A DNA stretch of 64,000 bases from Manis javanica (GCF_040802235.1 NC_133167.1:16980501-17044500); one strand, 5' to 3'. Shown: positions 11,090 to 22,770, counted from the first letter of the stretch. A program made the numbers and translations. Notes: a model not told the origin generated them from the sequence alone.

Positions 11090-12215
11090 AGATACCTACT
11101 ATACAGCAATACACAAAATAGATTATTCATTTTTAAAAGACAAAAAAGCAGTTGGTAAACTATGAGAAGCCTTCCCATAAGTCAGGGACAAGGCAAGAAT
11201 GTCTTTTTCACTCCTTCTAACCCTATCATTGCTACCCCAACATTCTACTGGAGGTCCTAGTCAGTGCAATAAGACAAGAAAGGATATATGGTATATGGAA
11301 ATATTGGAAAGGAAAAGGACAATATTAAAATGTCTTTGCAGACAATATGACTGCCTACTCAGAAAATCTAATGGATTCAACTATAAAACAATTAGAACTA
11401 ATGAAATTAGTATATCCAGTAAGATATAAGATTAACATACAAAAACTTATGGTTCTACAACTTTGAAAAAATGAGGAAAATAATTGGGAATAACAGATTT
11501 ACAACAGCAATAAAAATATGGTCCCAGATAAACCTAATAAGAAACATGGGGAATATAAACTAAGAAAACTATAAATCTTCACCAAGGAACCTAAAAAAGA
11601 AGACCTGAATAAGTAAGACACTTTAGTGTACTCCTGGGTGGAATGACTAAATATTGCAAAATGTCAAATCTATCCAAATTGATCTATAAAGTTGACAGAG
11701 TCCCAATCTAAGTCCCAAAGGAATTTGTTTTATGGAGACTGACAGGCTTGGTTCTAAGACTTTCTGGATTTTAAGAATAACCAAGACAACTTGAATAAAA
11801 GAACAATGAGAATACTGCAAACAACAATTACTAAAGGTGTGGTTTGGCCCTGCAATAGTCAAGTAGACCAATGGAACAGAGTAAAGCCTTGAACCAGACC
11901 AATATATAATGTGGGAATTTCATAAAAGAGAAAGATGGCATTCACTGGGGAAAAAGGAAGACTGTTCATAGGTTGGTACAACTTGCTATTCATTTTAGAA
12001 AAATATATCTCTACTTTTTGCCACATAAAAAAATAAAATCCAAAATAGATTAAAGAATGAAATAAAGACACTATAAAAATACCATAATAGAACAAAACAA
12101 AACCTAACCTCCAAACCAGTATAAAAACAGAACATTTAGAAAGAGAAGGGAAATATCAAACATTTAGAAGGAGTTAGTCACCACAGTTGTTTCCAAAAAA
12201 ATCTATATTTAGTTG
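11090..12215 (+). mobile_element. Old L1 ORF2 fragment
   Basis: Decayed L1 ORF2 and 3' sequence in plus orientation, recognisable from A-rich text such as GGAGGTCCTAGTCAGTGCAA, CAGAAAATCTAATGGATTC, GACAGAGTCCCAATC and CAATGGAACAGAGTAAAGCC. Frames are broken throughout. The short frames on both strands here are remnants, not genes. Confidence 0.8.
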
Positions 12216-12249
12216 TATACTTATTAGCAACCAAAGACAAGCATGGAGA

Positions 12250-12310
12250 CTGTCACTATTTACTGAGACCCTACTACATGCCAGGCACAGTGCCAGTTCT
12301 CACTGTTTAA
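12250..12310 (+). mobile_element. MIR/L2-type fragment
   Basis: ACTGAGACCCTACTACATGC followed by CAGGCACAGTGCCAGTTCTC is the widespread 'short life of ancient SINE/LINE end' motif. Too short to assign between MIR and L2. Confidence 0.45.
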
Positions 12311-12639
12311 ACGATAAGAATAAGTTAATGTAAAAATAAAAATTTCCCATAGCTTTATTATTTGACTAAGGGACATTGGGTCTTCTATAACAGTTATGCA
12401 AAAGATAGAGAAGTGTTTTTCAAGTGGTCTTAGAGCATGTACATGTGTGTCCATGCTCTGTGTACATGCACCATACATGTACTGTGTGTGTACACACACA
12501 TGCTTGCTGGGCTAGATTGGTGTTTAACTTTCCTTGTCTGGCAAGGGACCTAGGGTTTTGGAAATAGCTTGAGGAGGGGGAAGGGAGTGAAGAGACTTTG
12601 GAAGTGTGTGTAGATGTGTCTCTCTTTTTCCAGACAGTG

Positions 12640-12780
12640 CCCTGTCTCCATCTTCCTCCCTCCTCCCTCCCTCCTCCCTCCCTTCCTCCTTCCATCTTTC
12701 CTTCCTTCCTCCCTTCCTTCCTTCCCTCCTCCCTTCTTTCCTTCCTTCTTTTTCTTTCATTTTGATTTTCTTTTTTTTAG
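12640..12780. repeat. (CCTT)n/(CCCT)n polypyrimidine microsatellite
   Basis: About 130 bp of nearly pure C/T on plus (CCCTCCTCCCTCC, then CTTCCTTCCTTCC blocks). It is capable of mirror-repeat or triplex structure. It generates long artefactual Ser/Pro/Leu or Lys/Glu/Gly/Arg frames on both strands. Confidence 0.9.
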
Positions 12781-12919
12781 GTATTAATAATGTAATTTAT
12801 TATAATCAACTAGAAAACTCAGAAAAGTACTAAGGAGAGGGTAAAACTGATCACTTAAAACCTCTTAGAGAAACCATTAATATTTTAGTAAACATCCTAA
12901 AAGTTTTGCTGCTTCCTGG

Positions 12920-12925
<6 letters not shown>

Positions 12926-12964
<39 letters not shown>
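12926..12964. repeat. (CA)n microsatellite
   Basis: About 19-20 uninterrupted CA units, likely polymorphic. Confidence 0.95.
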
Positions 12965-12966
<2 letters not shown>

Positions 12967-12969
12967 GAA

Positions 12970-13225
12970 TATATATGTATTAACTGCCTACTGTGTGCCC
13001 AGCACAATGCTAGGTGCAGGGAACCTAGCAGTGAGCAAGACAAACCTTTCATTAAGAGGATACAAAATAAATAAATAACAACAACAAAAAAATCAGGCAG
13101 GACAAATCCTATGAAGAAAATAAATCAGGAGTATGTGATTGAGAATGGCTGTGGGGCAGGCTGAGAGGAATTCATCAGGAAGTGGTTATTAAGTCAAGAT
13201 CTGAATGACAGGAAGAGGACAGCTA
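12970..13225 (+). mobile_element. Ancient interspersed repeat, same family as 54962-55860
   Basis: CTGCCTACTGTGTGCCCAGC, TGCTAGGTGCAGGGAACC and CAGTGAGCAAGACAAAC, followed by an A-rich AAATAAATAA segment and GTGGTTATTAAGTC, match the 5' half of the long repeat seen again near 55 kb. I do not name the family. Confidence 0.5.
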
Positions 13226-13960
13226 TTTAAAGATCTCTCTTCCTCTTACACAAATGGAACCATGTTATACTGTTCTTAACCTGCTATTCTCACTTTGCCA
13301 TGGTCATTTTTCATGTCAATAAATATAGATAAATGCATCATTCTTAATGGTCCATCATATCCCAATGAATATTGATTTATCACAATTTACTTCATCTCCT
13401 ACTGATGTATCCAATTATTTATTATTATAAACAACATTATAATAAGTGTTCTTGTGTCAGGTCTTTATCACTTACTTCCTTGGAGCAAATTTCTGGGAAC
13501 ATGGTAGCTGGGTCAAAGAACATGCTGTCGTTCATGTTTTGACCCATAGCCAAATAGCACTCCACAAAGACTGAACTAACACACATGTCTACAAAAAGTG
13601 AGGGAAAAGCACACATTTCCACATGTTTTTATCATGGTTGGAATTTCCCATTTTTATAATCTTTGTCAGTACATGAGATTCAATCTTCCATTATTACTTT
13701 GACTTGAACTTTTTTGGCCAATAGTAAAGTATCTTTTTATGTGTTTATTGGTTATTTTCATTTTTGTGTGAATTACCTCTTCAGAGTTTTAACTATTTTT
13801 CTAAGAACAATATATTGTTGCAAATATGTTCTCTCAGCTTGTCACTTGTCTTTCAGTCTTATTTGTGGTTGTTCTTTTTTATTCTCTATTTCTCTAACAT
13901 TCAAAAGCTTAAATTGAGCTAGAAAACCAATCTTTTCCTTTAAGTCTCTGTATCTCCAAA
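13226..13960 (-). mobile_element. Old L1 3' fragment
   Basis: Minus-strand L1 3' sequence. On plus it shows CAAATGGAACCATGTTATACT, TTTCTGGGAACATGGTAGCTGGGTC and the T-rich TTTTATCTTTTTATGTG text, as in the antisense of ancient L1M 3' ends. No coding capacity. Confidence 0.7.
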
Positions 13961-14039
13961 AAGATGTTCACCCATCCAAGATGCAATAATAAAAATAAAA
14001 TAATAATAATAAATAACCCATATTTCAAGTATTTTATTT

Positions 14040-15000
14040 AATATTTGACTACTGTTATGTATTAATTACTATTTTCTAATTATGCAAACAACATATTAAT
14101 ACATTTTTATTATAAAACTTAAACTCCTCAGTTAAGTCAAAAGTCCCCTAGACGACATCAATCTCAGTTTCTTCCCAGAATCACTTATCAAGACTGATGT
14201 GTATCTTTCTCAAGCTTCTGTTATTCATTCACACAAATTACAGTTTAGTTTAATTTCTTTTGCTTTTGCATAAATGATATTGTACTGTATGTATAATTCA
14301 ACTTTCAATGATACTACAGGTTTTGGAGATCTTTCATGTCAGTACATACAGTCCAATTCATCCTTAACTGATTACTACAGTATTCAGTAATTTGGCTGTA
14401 TCAAAGGTTATTTAACCCCTAACTTAATGATGGATATTTAGGTTGATTCCAATTTATCTCTTTCCAAATGATAATACAATAAAAATATCTTTGTTATATC
14501 TCTTTGTGCACATGTTCAAGTATTTCTTTAGGTCAATACTAGAAATTAGAATTCCTGAGTAGAAAGTATGTGCCTTTAAATTTTTAATGGGTATTTTCAA
14601 ATTGTCTCCTCTAATAAGGCTTTTGTAGTTATTATTCAAATTTTAAAAATCAATTTGGATTTATTTTGGGGTAAAGAATAAGGATGGATTGACCTTTTTC
14701 CTTTGTATAAATAACTGCTCAGTTGTAGCAAAATGCTTACTTACTAATCCAACCATTTTCCCAATGGATTTGAAATGGTCCCTTTATCATACATTAAATT
14801 CCCATGTGTGCTGGGCTTTAGCCTTGTATTATCTATTATTTCTATTGACATGTTTATTCCTTTATCAGTGCTATATATTTTAGCCACTTTAGCTCTATAA
14901 CACATTTTAATAGAGAGTAGGACAAGCCTTCCATCATTATTTGTCTTTCTTAGGCTTTTCTTGATATTCTGTGTTTTTCTGGGATAATACACAAATTATT
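14040..15000 (-). mobile_element. Second old L1 fragment
   Basis: Another antisense L1M-like stretch (CATAAATGATATTGTACTGTA, GATGGATATTTAGGTTGATTCC, AAATTTTTAATGGGTATTTTC, GACCTTTTTCCTTTGTATA). It abuts the previous one in the same orientation and may be part of one larger, internally broken insertion. Confidence 0.7.
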
Positions 15001-16785
15001 TTTTAAAAGGAGTAAAATGTAGAACGGATGTAAAGAAATACCTCTTTCCCTATTTATATTATTTATCAGCACCCCTCCTTTCTTTTAGGTTGTCATATAT
15101 AAAAATGCACATTGAGAGAGATTTTATGATTAATGGGCTTGAAGCTAAATATCAATCACAGGAGACAAGGACCAAGGGGTGTAAAGAAATGGTGGTAGAA
15201 ATCTTAAAAGAGGGTAATAACTACTGTGGGCAATATTTCCTAGTAGAAAGAGAGCTAGGGAGCAGCTAATTGCTAAAGAAATGGTAGGAGGAATCCAGGA
15301 AAACGAAAACAAAACATGAAAGCTCAAACTGGATTGGGGGAGTTTTAAGCTAGAAAATAAGAGGTTAAACCTGAATACTGAGGAAAAAAAGGGGGAAGAG
15401 GGTGGTGCTGGAGTGAAAAGTCAGCCAGCCAGCCTTCAAGTTCAAAGGAGAGACCACCTCTAAAAAACTTACCAATGTATTAAACTAAGGTTAAAGGAAC
15501 TTGAACCCTGAGACTGCGCTCTGCAGTTTATCATCCTGTACCCATCATACTGAACTAAAACAATTTTTTTAACTCATATATACACAGTGAATCTGTGTGG
15601 GTATAGATGACCTCCTTGTAGGGTGTCTGGCAAGGTGCAGAGAGGGAAGGTAATGGTGTTAATAAAGGTGATTAACCCTTTTTGTCTTGAGGCCACTCAC
15701 AGCGAATATTGTTTATCATGTATAAAGTGGTCAGAAGTACCACTTAAAGTGGGGCACATGAAGAAGGTCAGGCCCTCATACCTGGTTGCCAGCTGTCCCT
15801 GGTCATGGTGGGTGGTTGGAGGGGCTGTTTTGGCAGTCTTTGTTGTAGAAATCTTCCAGAGATGCCCATCTGGATCCCTAAGGCAGAGTCCCAGCGGGCA
15901 GAGGCCACAGGATGTCCCCTTGGATACTGCCAGATGCTCTGGTTGCTGGGCACTCTGCCTGGCAGGCAAAGCAGTTACCATGACAACCCCCCCTCCACAA
16001 GCCTGAGGATTTCTTCCATTTCTCCATTTCTATTAAGTACCAAGGTATTCCAGGGACAGGCAAACATAGCTCTCAGGACAGAGAGTCCTCTGCCCCAGGA
16101 AAGGAGGCAGGGAAGTGGGGGGTGGAAATGTGTCTATGTTATCCCACAAACCTGCATTAGTATAAATGCATACGTACCTACTTCTGGGTTAAAATGTGTG
16201 TCTTTGGTTGTCTATCAATGCATGGATCAGCACGCATCATTCAAATGGTTAATCACTGTTTATCTGCCCATTTGCTTTCCTGCTCTCCTCCCCTCTCCCC
16301 TGCCCCTATGCTGGGAGAGTCACTCCAGCCCCAGCAAAGGGAAAGTGCTGAGTCATGGCTCCAGCTAGGTTTCTGTCTCCTATCCTCCATCTCCATTCTT
16401 ACTTCAGCCTCTCTCTCACCCGCATCGGGGTATCTCTAGAACTCGGGGCCCTCTTCACCACCTTCCTCCTCAGCCTGGACTCACTTTCCCAAGGTTCACT
16501 TCTAGGCAATAAAAGATGCTTCATTCTGCTTCTGCACTCACTCCCTTCTTACCTTGCCTTCTCAGAAGACTACAATGAGCCCTTCTCCGTACCACTGCCC
16601 CCTCCCGGAGAAAATAGTAGTCTGACCAAGTTTGACCCAGGAGGCTAATTCTTCCATGTGTTCATGCTGATCCTCCTCCAGTCCCTCACCCCCTAATCCG
16701 ATTACGGCAGTATCTCATACCTTGGGGCATGGCAAGGAAAGTGAGATTTAACTTGACACCACGCACAGAGGCTTTTTTCCCTTAT
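15001..16785. other. Intergenic, no gene seen
   Basis: Mixed A-rich then GC-intermediate DNA. Overlapping frames at 15623-16006 and 15805-16368 (plus) and 15697-15981 (minus) are similar in length on both strands, carry no recognised domains and are read as chance. Confidence 0.5.
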
Positions 16786-17650
16786 TTAAGGTCACCCCAG
16801 GTTCCTAGAGGTGCGCGCGCCCGCGTGTGTGTGTCTTGTAAAGGCAGGAAGCTATTCAGGGGTTCAGGCGCAGCCTCTAGAGGTCCCCTAAGGGCGGGAT
16901 GTCTGGGGGAAGTGTCTCTGTAGGCTCACTGGTCTCTTTCCCACCCCGTTTTGGTTTTCCTAATGCAGGAATTCCAATCAAGTAGTCTCGCTAACTAGTT
17001 CCTAATCAGGCGGACCAGGATTCTTTCCCCCGCAAGAGGTGGAAGAGTAGAGAACGGCCCCGCCCTCTCAGTCTGGTTACTATGGCGACAGCCGCCGGGT
17101 GACTCAAGTGATCCTCCCTCCCTCCTCCCAAACCAGGAGAGATGACGGCACCGCGCTGACTGCGCCAAATTTCAGCCAATGGGCGGCTGCTCCCGCCTTC
17201 CCTTCCGCTAGCTCTTCACCCCCTCCCTACCCCTCGGGAACTCGATTCACAAATCTGGACAGGGGGTTTCCGGCTCCAAGGCCGCGTGGAAGGGCGCTGG
17301 GCTGAGGCTGGGTGAGAGTCAAGGTCTGTCCTCCTAGAAGGGCAAGTGAAAGCCGGCATTCCTGGGTTCTCAGGCCAGAGTCCTGTAACTCGCCACCAGA
17401 ATAGATCACACCCTACTCTCAAATTATCCGGAAAACCTAGTTGAGGCCGAGTCGCAACGCCTCCTGCCTCACCACACCACCCTGCCTAAGCGCACCCGTC
17501 AGCACCACGGACAGCGAGCCCGAGTTTCGTCTTTGTAGGACTCGCGCGGGGTTCTCTCTCCGGATCCTTGAGTTCTGGGCAGCCACTAGGGTCAGAGACA
17601 CTAGTGCTCTATTGAAGCCAAGCCTCGTTGGGCCAATGAAACAGTGAATG
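16786..17650. promoter_or_regulatory. Orphan CpG-rich promoter-like module with RE1, E2F and CCAAT motifs
   Basis: A GC/CpG-rich island about 2-2.7 kb past the CDK5R2 stop codon, not explained by an exon I can see. It contains a CpG tract (GCGCGCGCCCGCGTGTGTG, 16813), a degenerate RFX-like GTTACTATGGCGAC (17076-17089) and GCGCCAAA (17162-17169, the E2F element TTTGGCGC on minus). It also has CAGCCAATGGGCGG (a CCAAT box at 17176 next to a GC box), a second CCAAT at about 17631 and a near-consensus RE1 at 17498. These are typical of a CpG promoter or a REST-bound neuronal silencer. The direction of any transcription is unknown. Confidence 0.6.
17498..17518 (+). promoter_or_regulatory. RE1/NRSE element (REST binding site)
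   Basis: The 21-bp window matches the canonical RE1 at 18 of 21 positions, with mismatches only at the first and last two bases. Both half-sites are perfect, CAGCACC (17500-17506) and GGACAGC (17509-17515), with the canonical 2-base gap. REST silences neuronal genes outside neurons. The flanking genes FEV and CDK5R2 are both neuron-restricted, so a functional role is plausible. Confidence 0.88.
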
Positions 17651-19494
17651 GGGCACTTAGCCATGTTGCTAAGAATGGAGAGGGACCAAATAGGGGTCTC
17701 AAATTAAACAGTTTCTCTTCTTTCAACCCCGAAGAATGGCTCCCATCTCCCAGGCTGTCTGTGCCCTTAGCTTCCTTAGAGATAAAGGGCCAGTCTGAAT
17801 CTCAAGCAGGCACGGACCTCCGGAGGCTGCCCTGTGTGGGCGTGTGAAACAGCCCAATGGGTGTGGGAAGCATGTGAGGCAGTCAGGTCCCACCTGAGAG
17901 TGGTGAACACAGACTGAGTTAGGCCTGTCTGGACTCTTGATAGGATATATGGTAGGAAGAGATGGAAGAGGTAAAGAAAAGCAACAATAATAACTAGGTA
18001 GTTCTGCCTTGATAGAGGAACTTTTGTTGTCCTTATCGTTAAATCTCTAAATGGCCTGGGCATTAATGAGGAGCTAGGTCAGACAAGATGGAGGTGGGGG
18101 TGGGGGGTGGGGATTCAGCTTTCTCACCAGGTCTCAATCTTTGGCTACCTCACTTTACTCTCTGTAAAATGGAAGCCAGCGCGGCGGGAGTGGGCGCACG
18201 GAAAGAGCAGCAGTTCTCAGAGACTCGACCTTCCCCACTAGGCCCAACTGGGGCCCTCCTGCCCTGCCTAAGGCAGTCCCACTCCCGCTCCCTCCCTCCA
18301 TGGACCCAAAGAAAGGCCGGCGCAAAACCATCTGCAGGCGCTTCCAGCGCTTTATAGTTCGCTCCGGGACAGACGGACAGACAAACAGTGCGGCCCGCGC
18401 CGTCGGCCCGCATCATTGGCACCTTGGATACGGCACCAGGCCCAACCCATTCCCTGGTACCCTCCCGGGAGGACTTCGGTCCGGCCTCGGATCAGCACCT
18501 CAGACAGCTCCCGTTCTCCCTCCCCCCTCCCTCCTGAAACAACCAAATAAATTAAAAGGGGAAAAGGGGGAACAAAAACACCTAAGGATAAGAAAGAGGA
18601 GGTGCCCCTCCCCAAGGGTAAGAAGAATTTTCTGTCTCCTCCCACCCTTCCGCTGAGGCGCCGCCGCCGGGGTGGCCTCCTAGGTTGATTTTGCTCCAGA
18701 ACCTCAGCTTACTGAAGCCGGCAACCCCTCCCCCCACAACTCCCGGCATGCAACACGTTGTAAAAGGTAAGGAGAGGAGGTGGGGGTGGGGCAGAGGACC
18801 ATCCCGGCGGGGTCTGGGCTCCCGGGGCTGCAGTTTCTCGCCGCACCTCAGTCGATTCAAATCAAGAACTAATGCTCCCCGTGGTGTGGGGAAGGTGCAT
18901 GGGGGTTCAGTAGGGGAAAGAATGCAAGCTGACAATAGGCAGAGTGGGTAAGGCAGACAGGAGGGAAAATGATGACACATGCCAGGAGCGAGGAGAAAGA
19001 GAAGAGAAGGGAAGATGGGGACACAGGTTTAGAAAGAGAAACGGGGTGTGAAGGATAGTAAGGTAGGGGCAAAGATGGAGACGTAAATACACACCTAAGA
19101 ACGGAGAATGGAAGGGCAGAGAGAAAGATGGTTAGGCAGACAGGAAGATGAAGATAGAGGAAGGAGGTGATGAATGGTCAAAACCGAGGGAGATGGACTT
19201 ACAGACACACCCAGAAGGTAATGGGGGACCCGGGCAGAGATGAGGGCACACACAGAAAGGGTGAGGTTGGGGGTCCCCCTCCCGCACTTACCCCCAACCC
19301 CACCCTACACCCAGCAAATCCGGACGCCGCGGCCTCTGGCGTCCTGGCCTCCACCTTCCCCTGCGGGGCAGGGGCGACTCCTCCTCCGGCCACGGCGCGG
19401 AGCGGCGGTAACAGTGGCGGCAGCTTGATGATCCCGGGGACTCCGAGTGTGTGTCAGGGCTGGGACGGGGAGCGGACGCGACCCTTGGGTATCC
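17651..19494 (-). other. CDK5R2: CDK5R2 3' UTR and downstream flank
   Basis: GC-intermediate sequence following the CDK5R2 stop, free of recognised interspersed repeats, as expected for a long 3' UTR. I see no AATAAA on the minus strand here. The weaker variants TATAAA (complement of 18351-18356) and AGTAAA (complement of 18154-18159) are the best candidates, giving a 3' UTR of roughly 1.1-1.4 kb. The true end cannot be fixed by eye. Frames such as 18582-18980 are not supported as genes. Confidence 0.5.
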
Positions 19495-20598
19495 CTAACG
19501 GTCCAGATTCATAGTCCAGTGCTTGGTTCCGGTTGCGCAGCTGTCCCTGGCTGCCGAGGAGGAGGCGGCGGCCGCGGGAGTGCCCCCGCTGGGTGGACCT
19601 CCGGCGCCGGCTGCGGCCTCGCCCTCGTTCTTGAGGTCTTGAAAGACCTGCGTGAAGAAGTGGGGGTCGGCGTTGAGCCGCAGCATCTGAGGGCTGAGCC
19701 GCTGGATGAGGCGCAGGCAGCGTTGCCAGAAGCGCTCCTTGTCGGGCTCCACTAGGAAGGGCTTGAGCGGGTAGGAGATCTCGTTGCCCATGTAGGAGTA
19801 GGCGAGGTAGAGGCAGGTGAGGAAGGCGGCCTGCAGCTCTGCAGCCGACGCCAGCTCATCCCCGCGCAGCGACTCGCGGCACAGCAGGTACACGAACACC
19901 AGGTTGGCGGGTGTAATGAAGGCTTGGTCTTGCCAGCCCTGCAGCAGCAGTGAGCGGTCCACTCCTCGGAACCAGCCCACTAGCTCGCCAGGGCTCAGCT
20001 CCTTGAGGCGGTAGCAGCGTCGGCACACGAAGTCGCCCAGGCAGCGCAGCAGCTCGCCGGTGGACGCCTGCACGATAACCCGCCTCGGCGAGCCGCCAGG
20101 CACTGGCGGCACCGTCTGCGGGACTGGGGGCGGCGGCGGTGGCGGCTTTCCCCCTCCAGAGCTGGGTGGCGGGGCTGCAACGCTGCCCCCCGACGGCGGC
20201 TCGCAGGTGACGGCAGCCGCCGGCACGGTGGGCACCGGCACAGCCAGGGGTTTGGCGCCGTCGGGGGGATCCCGGCTCTTGCGGAGAAGGTTTTCTCGGT
20301 TGCGTTGCTGGACCAAGGGGTCGGGGCCCGTAGACGCCGGCTTGGGCGTCACCTTCTTGCTGCCTTTCTTCTTCTTGGCAGACGCGGCCACCAGGCGCTT
20401 CCAGGTGAGAGCCGAGATGAGCACGGACGGCCGCTTGAGCCGGCTCTCGCCTTTGCCGCCCTTGCCTCCTGGCGGCGCCCCGTAGCCCCCCAGCGCCTCG
20501 TCCCCGGCGGGCGGCGCCTTCTTCTTCTCCTCGGGCAGCCCGCCGGGCCTCCGGCCTTTGGCCGAGGAGGCGGGGGAAAGAGAGAGCACCGTGCCCAT
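19495..20598 (-). CDS. CDK5R2: CDK5R2, neuronal CDK5 activator p39
   Basis: Complete intronless gene of 367 codons plus stop, the usual length of p39. It encodes the regulatory subunit that binds and activates CDK5 in neurons, tethered to membranes by N-myristoylation. The start is the ATG at 20598-20596, because it gives MGTVLSLSP with Gly2, the p35/p39 myristoylation signal. In order: a Lys/Gly-rich N-terminus, a basic patch KKKKGSKK (75-82), a proline run at 152-158, and the cyclin-fold CDK5-activating domain at about 172-325. That domain includes [31 protein letters not shown] and the [12 protein letters not shown] segment. A low-complexity Ala/Gly/Ser tail ends in KHWTMNLDR. No frameshift or missing core residue is seen. 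The frame stays open for 114 codons upstream to an ATG at 20940, but that extension would hide the myristoylation glycine and is read as 5' UTR. Antisense frames are shadows. Confidence 0.97.
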   Translation of the reverse strand: MGTVLSLSPASSAKGRRPGGLPEEKKKAPPAGDEALGGYGAPPGGKGGKGESRLKRPSVLISALTWKRLVAASAKKKKGSKKVTPKPASTGPDPLVQQRNRENLLRKSRDPPDGAKPLAVPVPTVPAAAVTCEPPSGGSVAAPPPSSGGGKPPPPPPPVPQTVPPVPGGSPRRVIVQASTGELLRCLGDFVCRRCYRLKELSPGELVGWFRGVDRSLLLQGWQDQAFITPANLVFVYLLCRESLRGDELASAAELQAAFLTCLYLAYSYMGNEISYPLKPFLVEPDKERFWQRCLRLIQRLSPQMLRLNADPHFFTQVFQDLKNEGEAAAGAGGPPSGGTPAAAASSSAARDSCATGTKHWTMNLDR

Positions 20599-20950
20599 CC
20601 TGCAGAGCGAGGCCGGCGCCCGGGCCCCGGCGGGAACCGCGAGCGGCGCCGCTGCCGCCGCCGCCGCTGCTGCAGCCCCCGGGGACCCGGCGGTGGGGGG
20701 GGGGCCTTGCCCCGGCCCGGGCGCGGGAACCGGAGGGGGAAGGTGGTTGCTTGGCTGCTCCGCCGCGACTACCCTGAGTCTGAGCTGCGCCAGCTGCAGC
20801 GTCAGCCCCACCCCTTGGGCCCCTTCTTTAGCCGCGCCGCGCCCCGCCTCACGCAGCCAATCCTCGCCCGAGCTGCCCTTCTGACCGGCAGCACCTCTGA
20901 CCAATAGAATCTCTAGTGATGATCTCAAGTCCCGCCCCATCCCCCACCGT
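20599..20950 (-). promoter_or_regulatory. CDK5R2: CDK5R2 5' UTR and CpG-island promoter
   Basis: Very GC-rich DNA upstream of the p39 start codon. It holds a (GCC/GCT)n tract (about 20644-20675), CCAAT boxes at 20857-20861 and 20901-20905 (about 260 and 305 bp from the ATG; they read ATTGG on the gene strand) and GC boxes near 20842 and 20931-20938. There is no TATA box at a convincing place, in keeping with a CpG-island promoter. The transcription start is probably between about 20.65 and 20.85 kb (inference). Confidence 0.7.
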
Positions 20951-22770
20951 CTGTCTCTGGTCCTTTCCCTTCACCAGAAAGGAAAAAGTGGGTGAAGGTG
21001 GCATGCCTTCGAGGGGCACTCTCAGGGACAGACCTGAGTGGGTGGTGGCTGCTTTCACCCCCCCCTCCAGGTTCTAGGACCCTGGGTCAGCTTGTTTTGA
21101 TACACTGGATCACGGTAGCAGAAGAACCATGGGAACAGCTTCTCCCCACTTTGTGTTGGGGGTGAGCGTGGGCACAGCGTGGGCAGTGAGTGCCCTCATT
21201 AGGGCGCTCTGGCCCCAGCTGGGTCGCGTTACACTGGCCTCTCCAATCTAGCAGTCGGGTCGATTCCTTCTCAGCACTTCCCTTCTCCCTTCCCTTCCCC
21301 TCACAAGACCATAACAGAGGGCTGCCACAGGTGCATTCTTGCTCTGCCTGTGATGGGCTGCTGACACGGTCCAGCCTTCCTGCAGGTCACAGCCCACCTG
21401 CTTGGGGGCACTTGCTCTGCTGGCAGCAAGACCCTCAGGTATGTTCCTGAGGCCACCATTTGCTGGCCTGATATTCTGCAGCTGAGTCTGTGGGGAGTGG
21501 TCCTGAGCTCTGATCTCTGGTCAGCTCCTCCCGTACCCCTCCTCCCCACCAACACACCCTGATCCCACATTTGGGTGGGTGATGGATGGTTGGTCCCAGG
21601 GTAATTCTGGAAATTGGGTCAGCTGGCCTCCTTGGGCTCAGACAGCAAACAAGGACTTCTGTGTGGAGGGAGGCCTAAGAGGGGTGGCCCAACCTCCAGC
21701 CCAGCCCTGGGTCCAGGTGAAGGTGGGTGTTCATGGTTAAATGCTTCCTACCATTCAAGTCCCAGCTGTCTCCACTCCCAGCTGCAAGTTATTAGGCTGG
21801 ATCCTGCCCATTTCTCTGGGGTCTGTCTGCTCCCTCCTCAGTACCTACAAGGCCTTTGTCCTGGATTTGGAACAGTCTGGGCCTTACCTGCTGGACCTGA
21901 GCCCAGGTGGTTCTGCGTTTGTTCTATCTGCCTTACGAGGACTGTTTCCACCCTTTTCCCAGCCTGTTCTCTATGGCTCCCCAACACAGGAGACTTCAGC
22001 TTCTTAGAGGTGGGTCTTAGAGGTGTGTAGGATGGGGAAAGAAGCCCTTGTCTATAGATTCAGCAAAATCCTCAGAATTGTCCCTGGTGTCACTTCCATG
22101 CTCCTCACTGACCACCAACAGAGCTCCAAGGATCCACTGCTATCAGGGTTGGTGTGTGTATGTGTATGTTGTTCATTCCAGATAGGCTGTTCCAGAATCC
22201 CCTTGGGCTGCAGCTCTTGCCACCAGAGGCACCAGCTTTTCTCAGCTGTCCCACAGCTCCTGCTCACTCACACACTCTTGGATGCCTGTGGCCTAGCTGT
22301 CTTAATTCCCTATCTCTTGACCACTGTATACACGCAGATGTGGAACCCCTCCCTGACTCAGCACCCAATGTACACTTTCTCAGCAGGGTCCCTCCTGCTC
22401 CCATAGATATGATCTTTTTGCTCTCACAGCCCAAGCTGACTTGCCCAACCTCTCATTCTCCCCATAGTTGCAGAAAAATGTCCTCTCTTTTCATGTACTG
22501 TAATTGGTCCCGCTTCTCCTACAAAGCCTTCTGAGTCAGCCTTTACCTGACACCCAAGAAACAGTTGGTTCACCTGTAGTTAAGGATAGGCCCCATAGAG
22601 ACGGAGCTGCGCTGGCAGAAACAGCAGGCACGTGGAGCTGAATGGCATGTGGGTCCTCTCAGCTCTGCTCCTGCTCTCTCATTGACACAAGGCCTATTGC
22701 TGGTATCATTTAGGCTAAAATCTGTGCAGCACCCCAGAGAGGTCACCACCATGGTATCCCTGCTTCAAGC
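20951..22770. other. CDK5R2 upstream flank, no gene seen
   Basis: Unique, moderately GC-rich sequence without clear repeats. Frames such as 21614-22030 and 22023-22406 show no domains, and both strands contain comparable open stretches. Confidence 0.5.

Noticed and set aside
12420-12833. Ser/Pro/Leu and Lys/Glu/Gly frames
   Set aside because: Produced by the CCTT/CCCT simple repeat.
17076-17180. X-box plus CCAAT reminiscent of an MHC class II X-Y promoter
   Set aside because: The X-box has two mismatches and the spacing to the CCAAT box is far larger than in such promoters.
20060-20907. Plus-strand frames of 108-200 codons
   Set aside because: They are shadows of the CDK5R2 coding sequence and its GC-rich 5' region, with low-complexity Gly/Arg/Pro composition.
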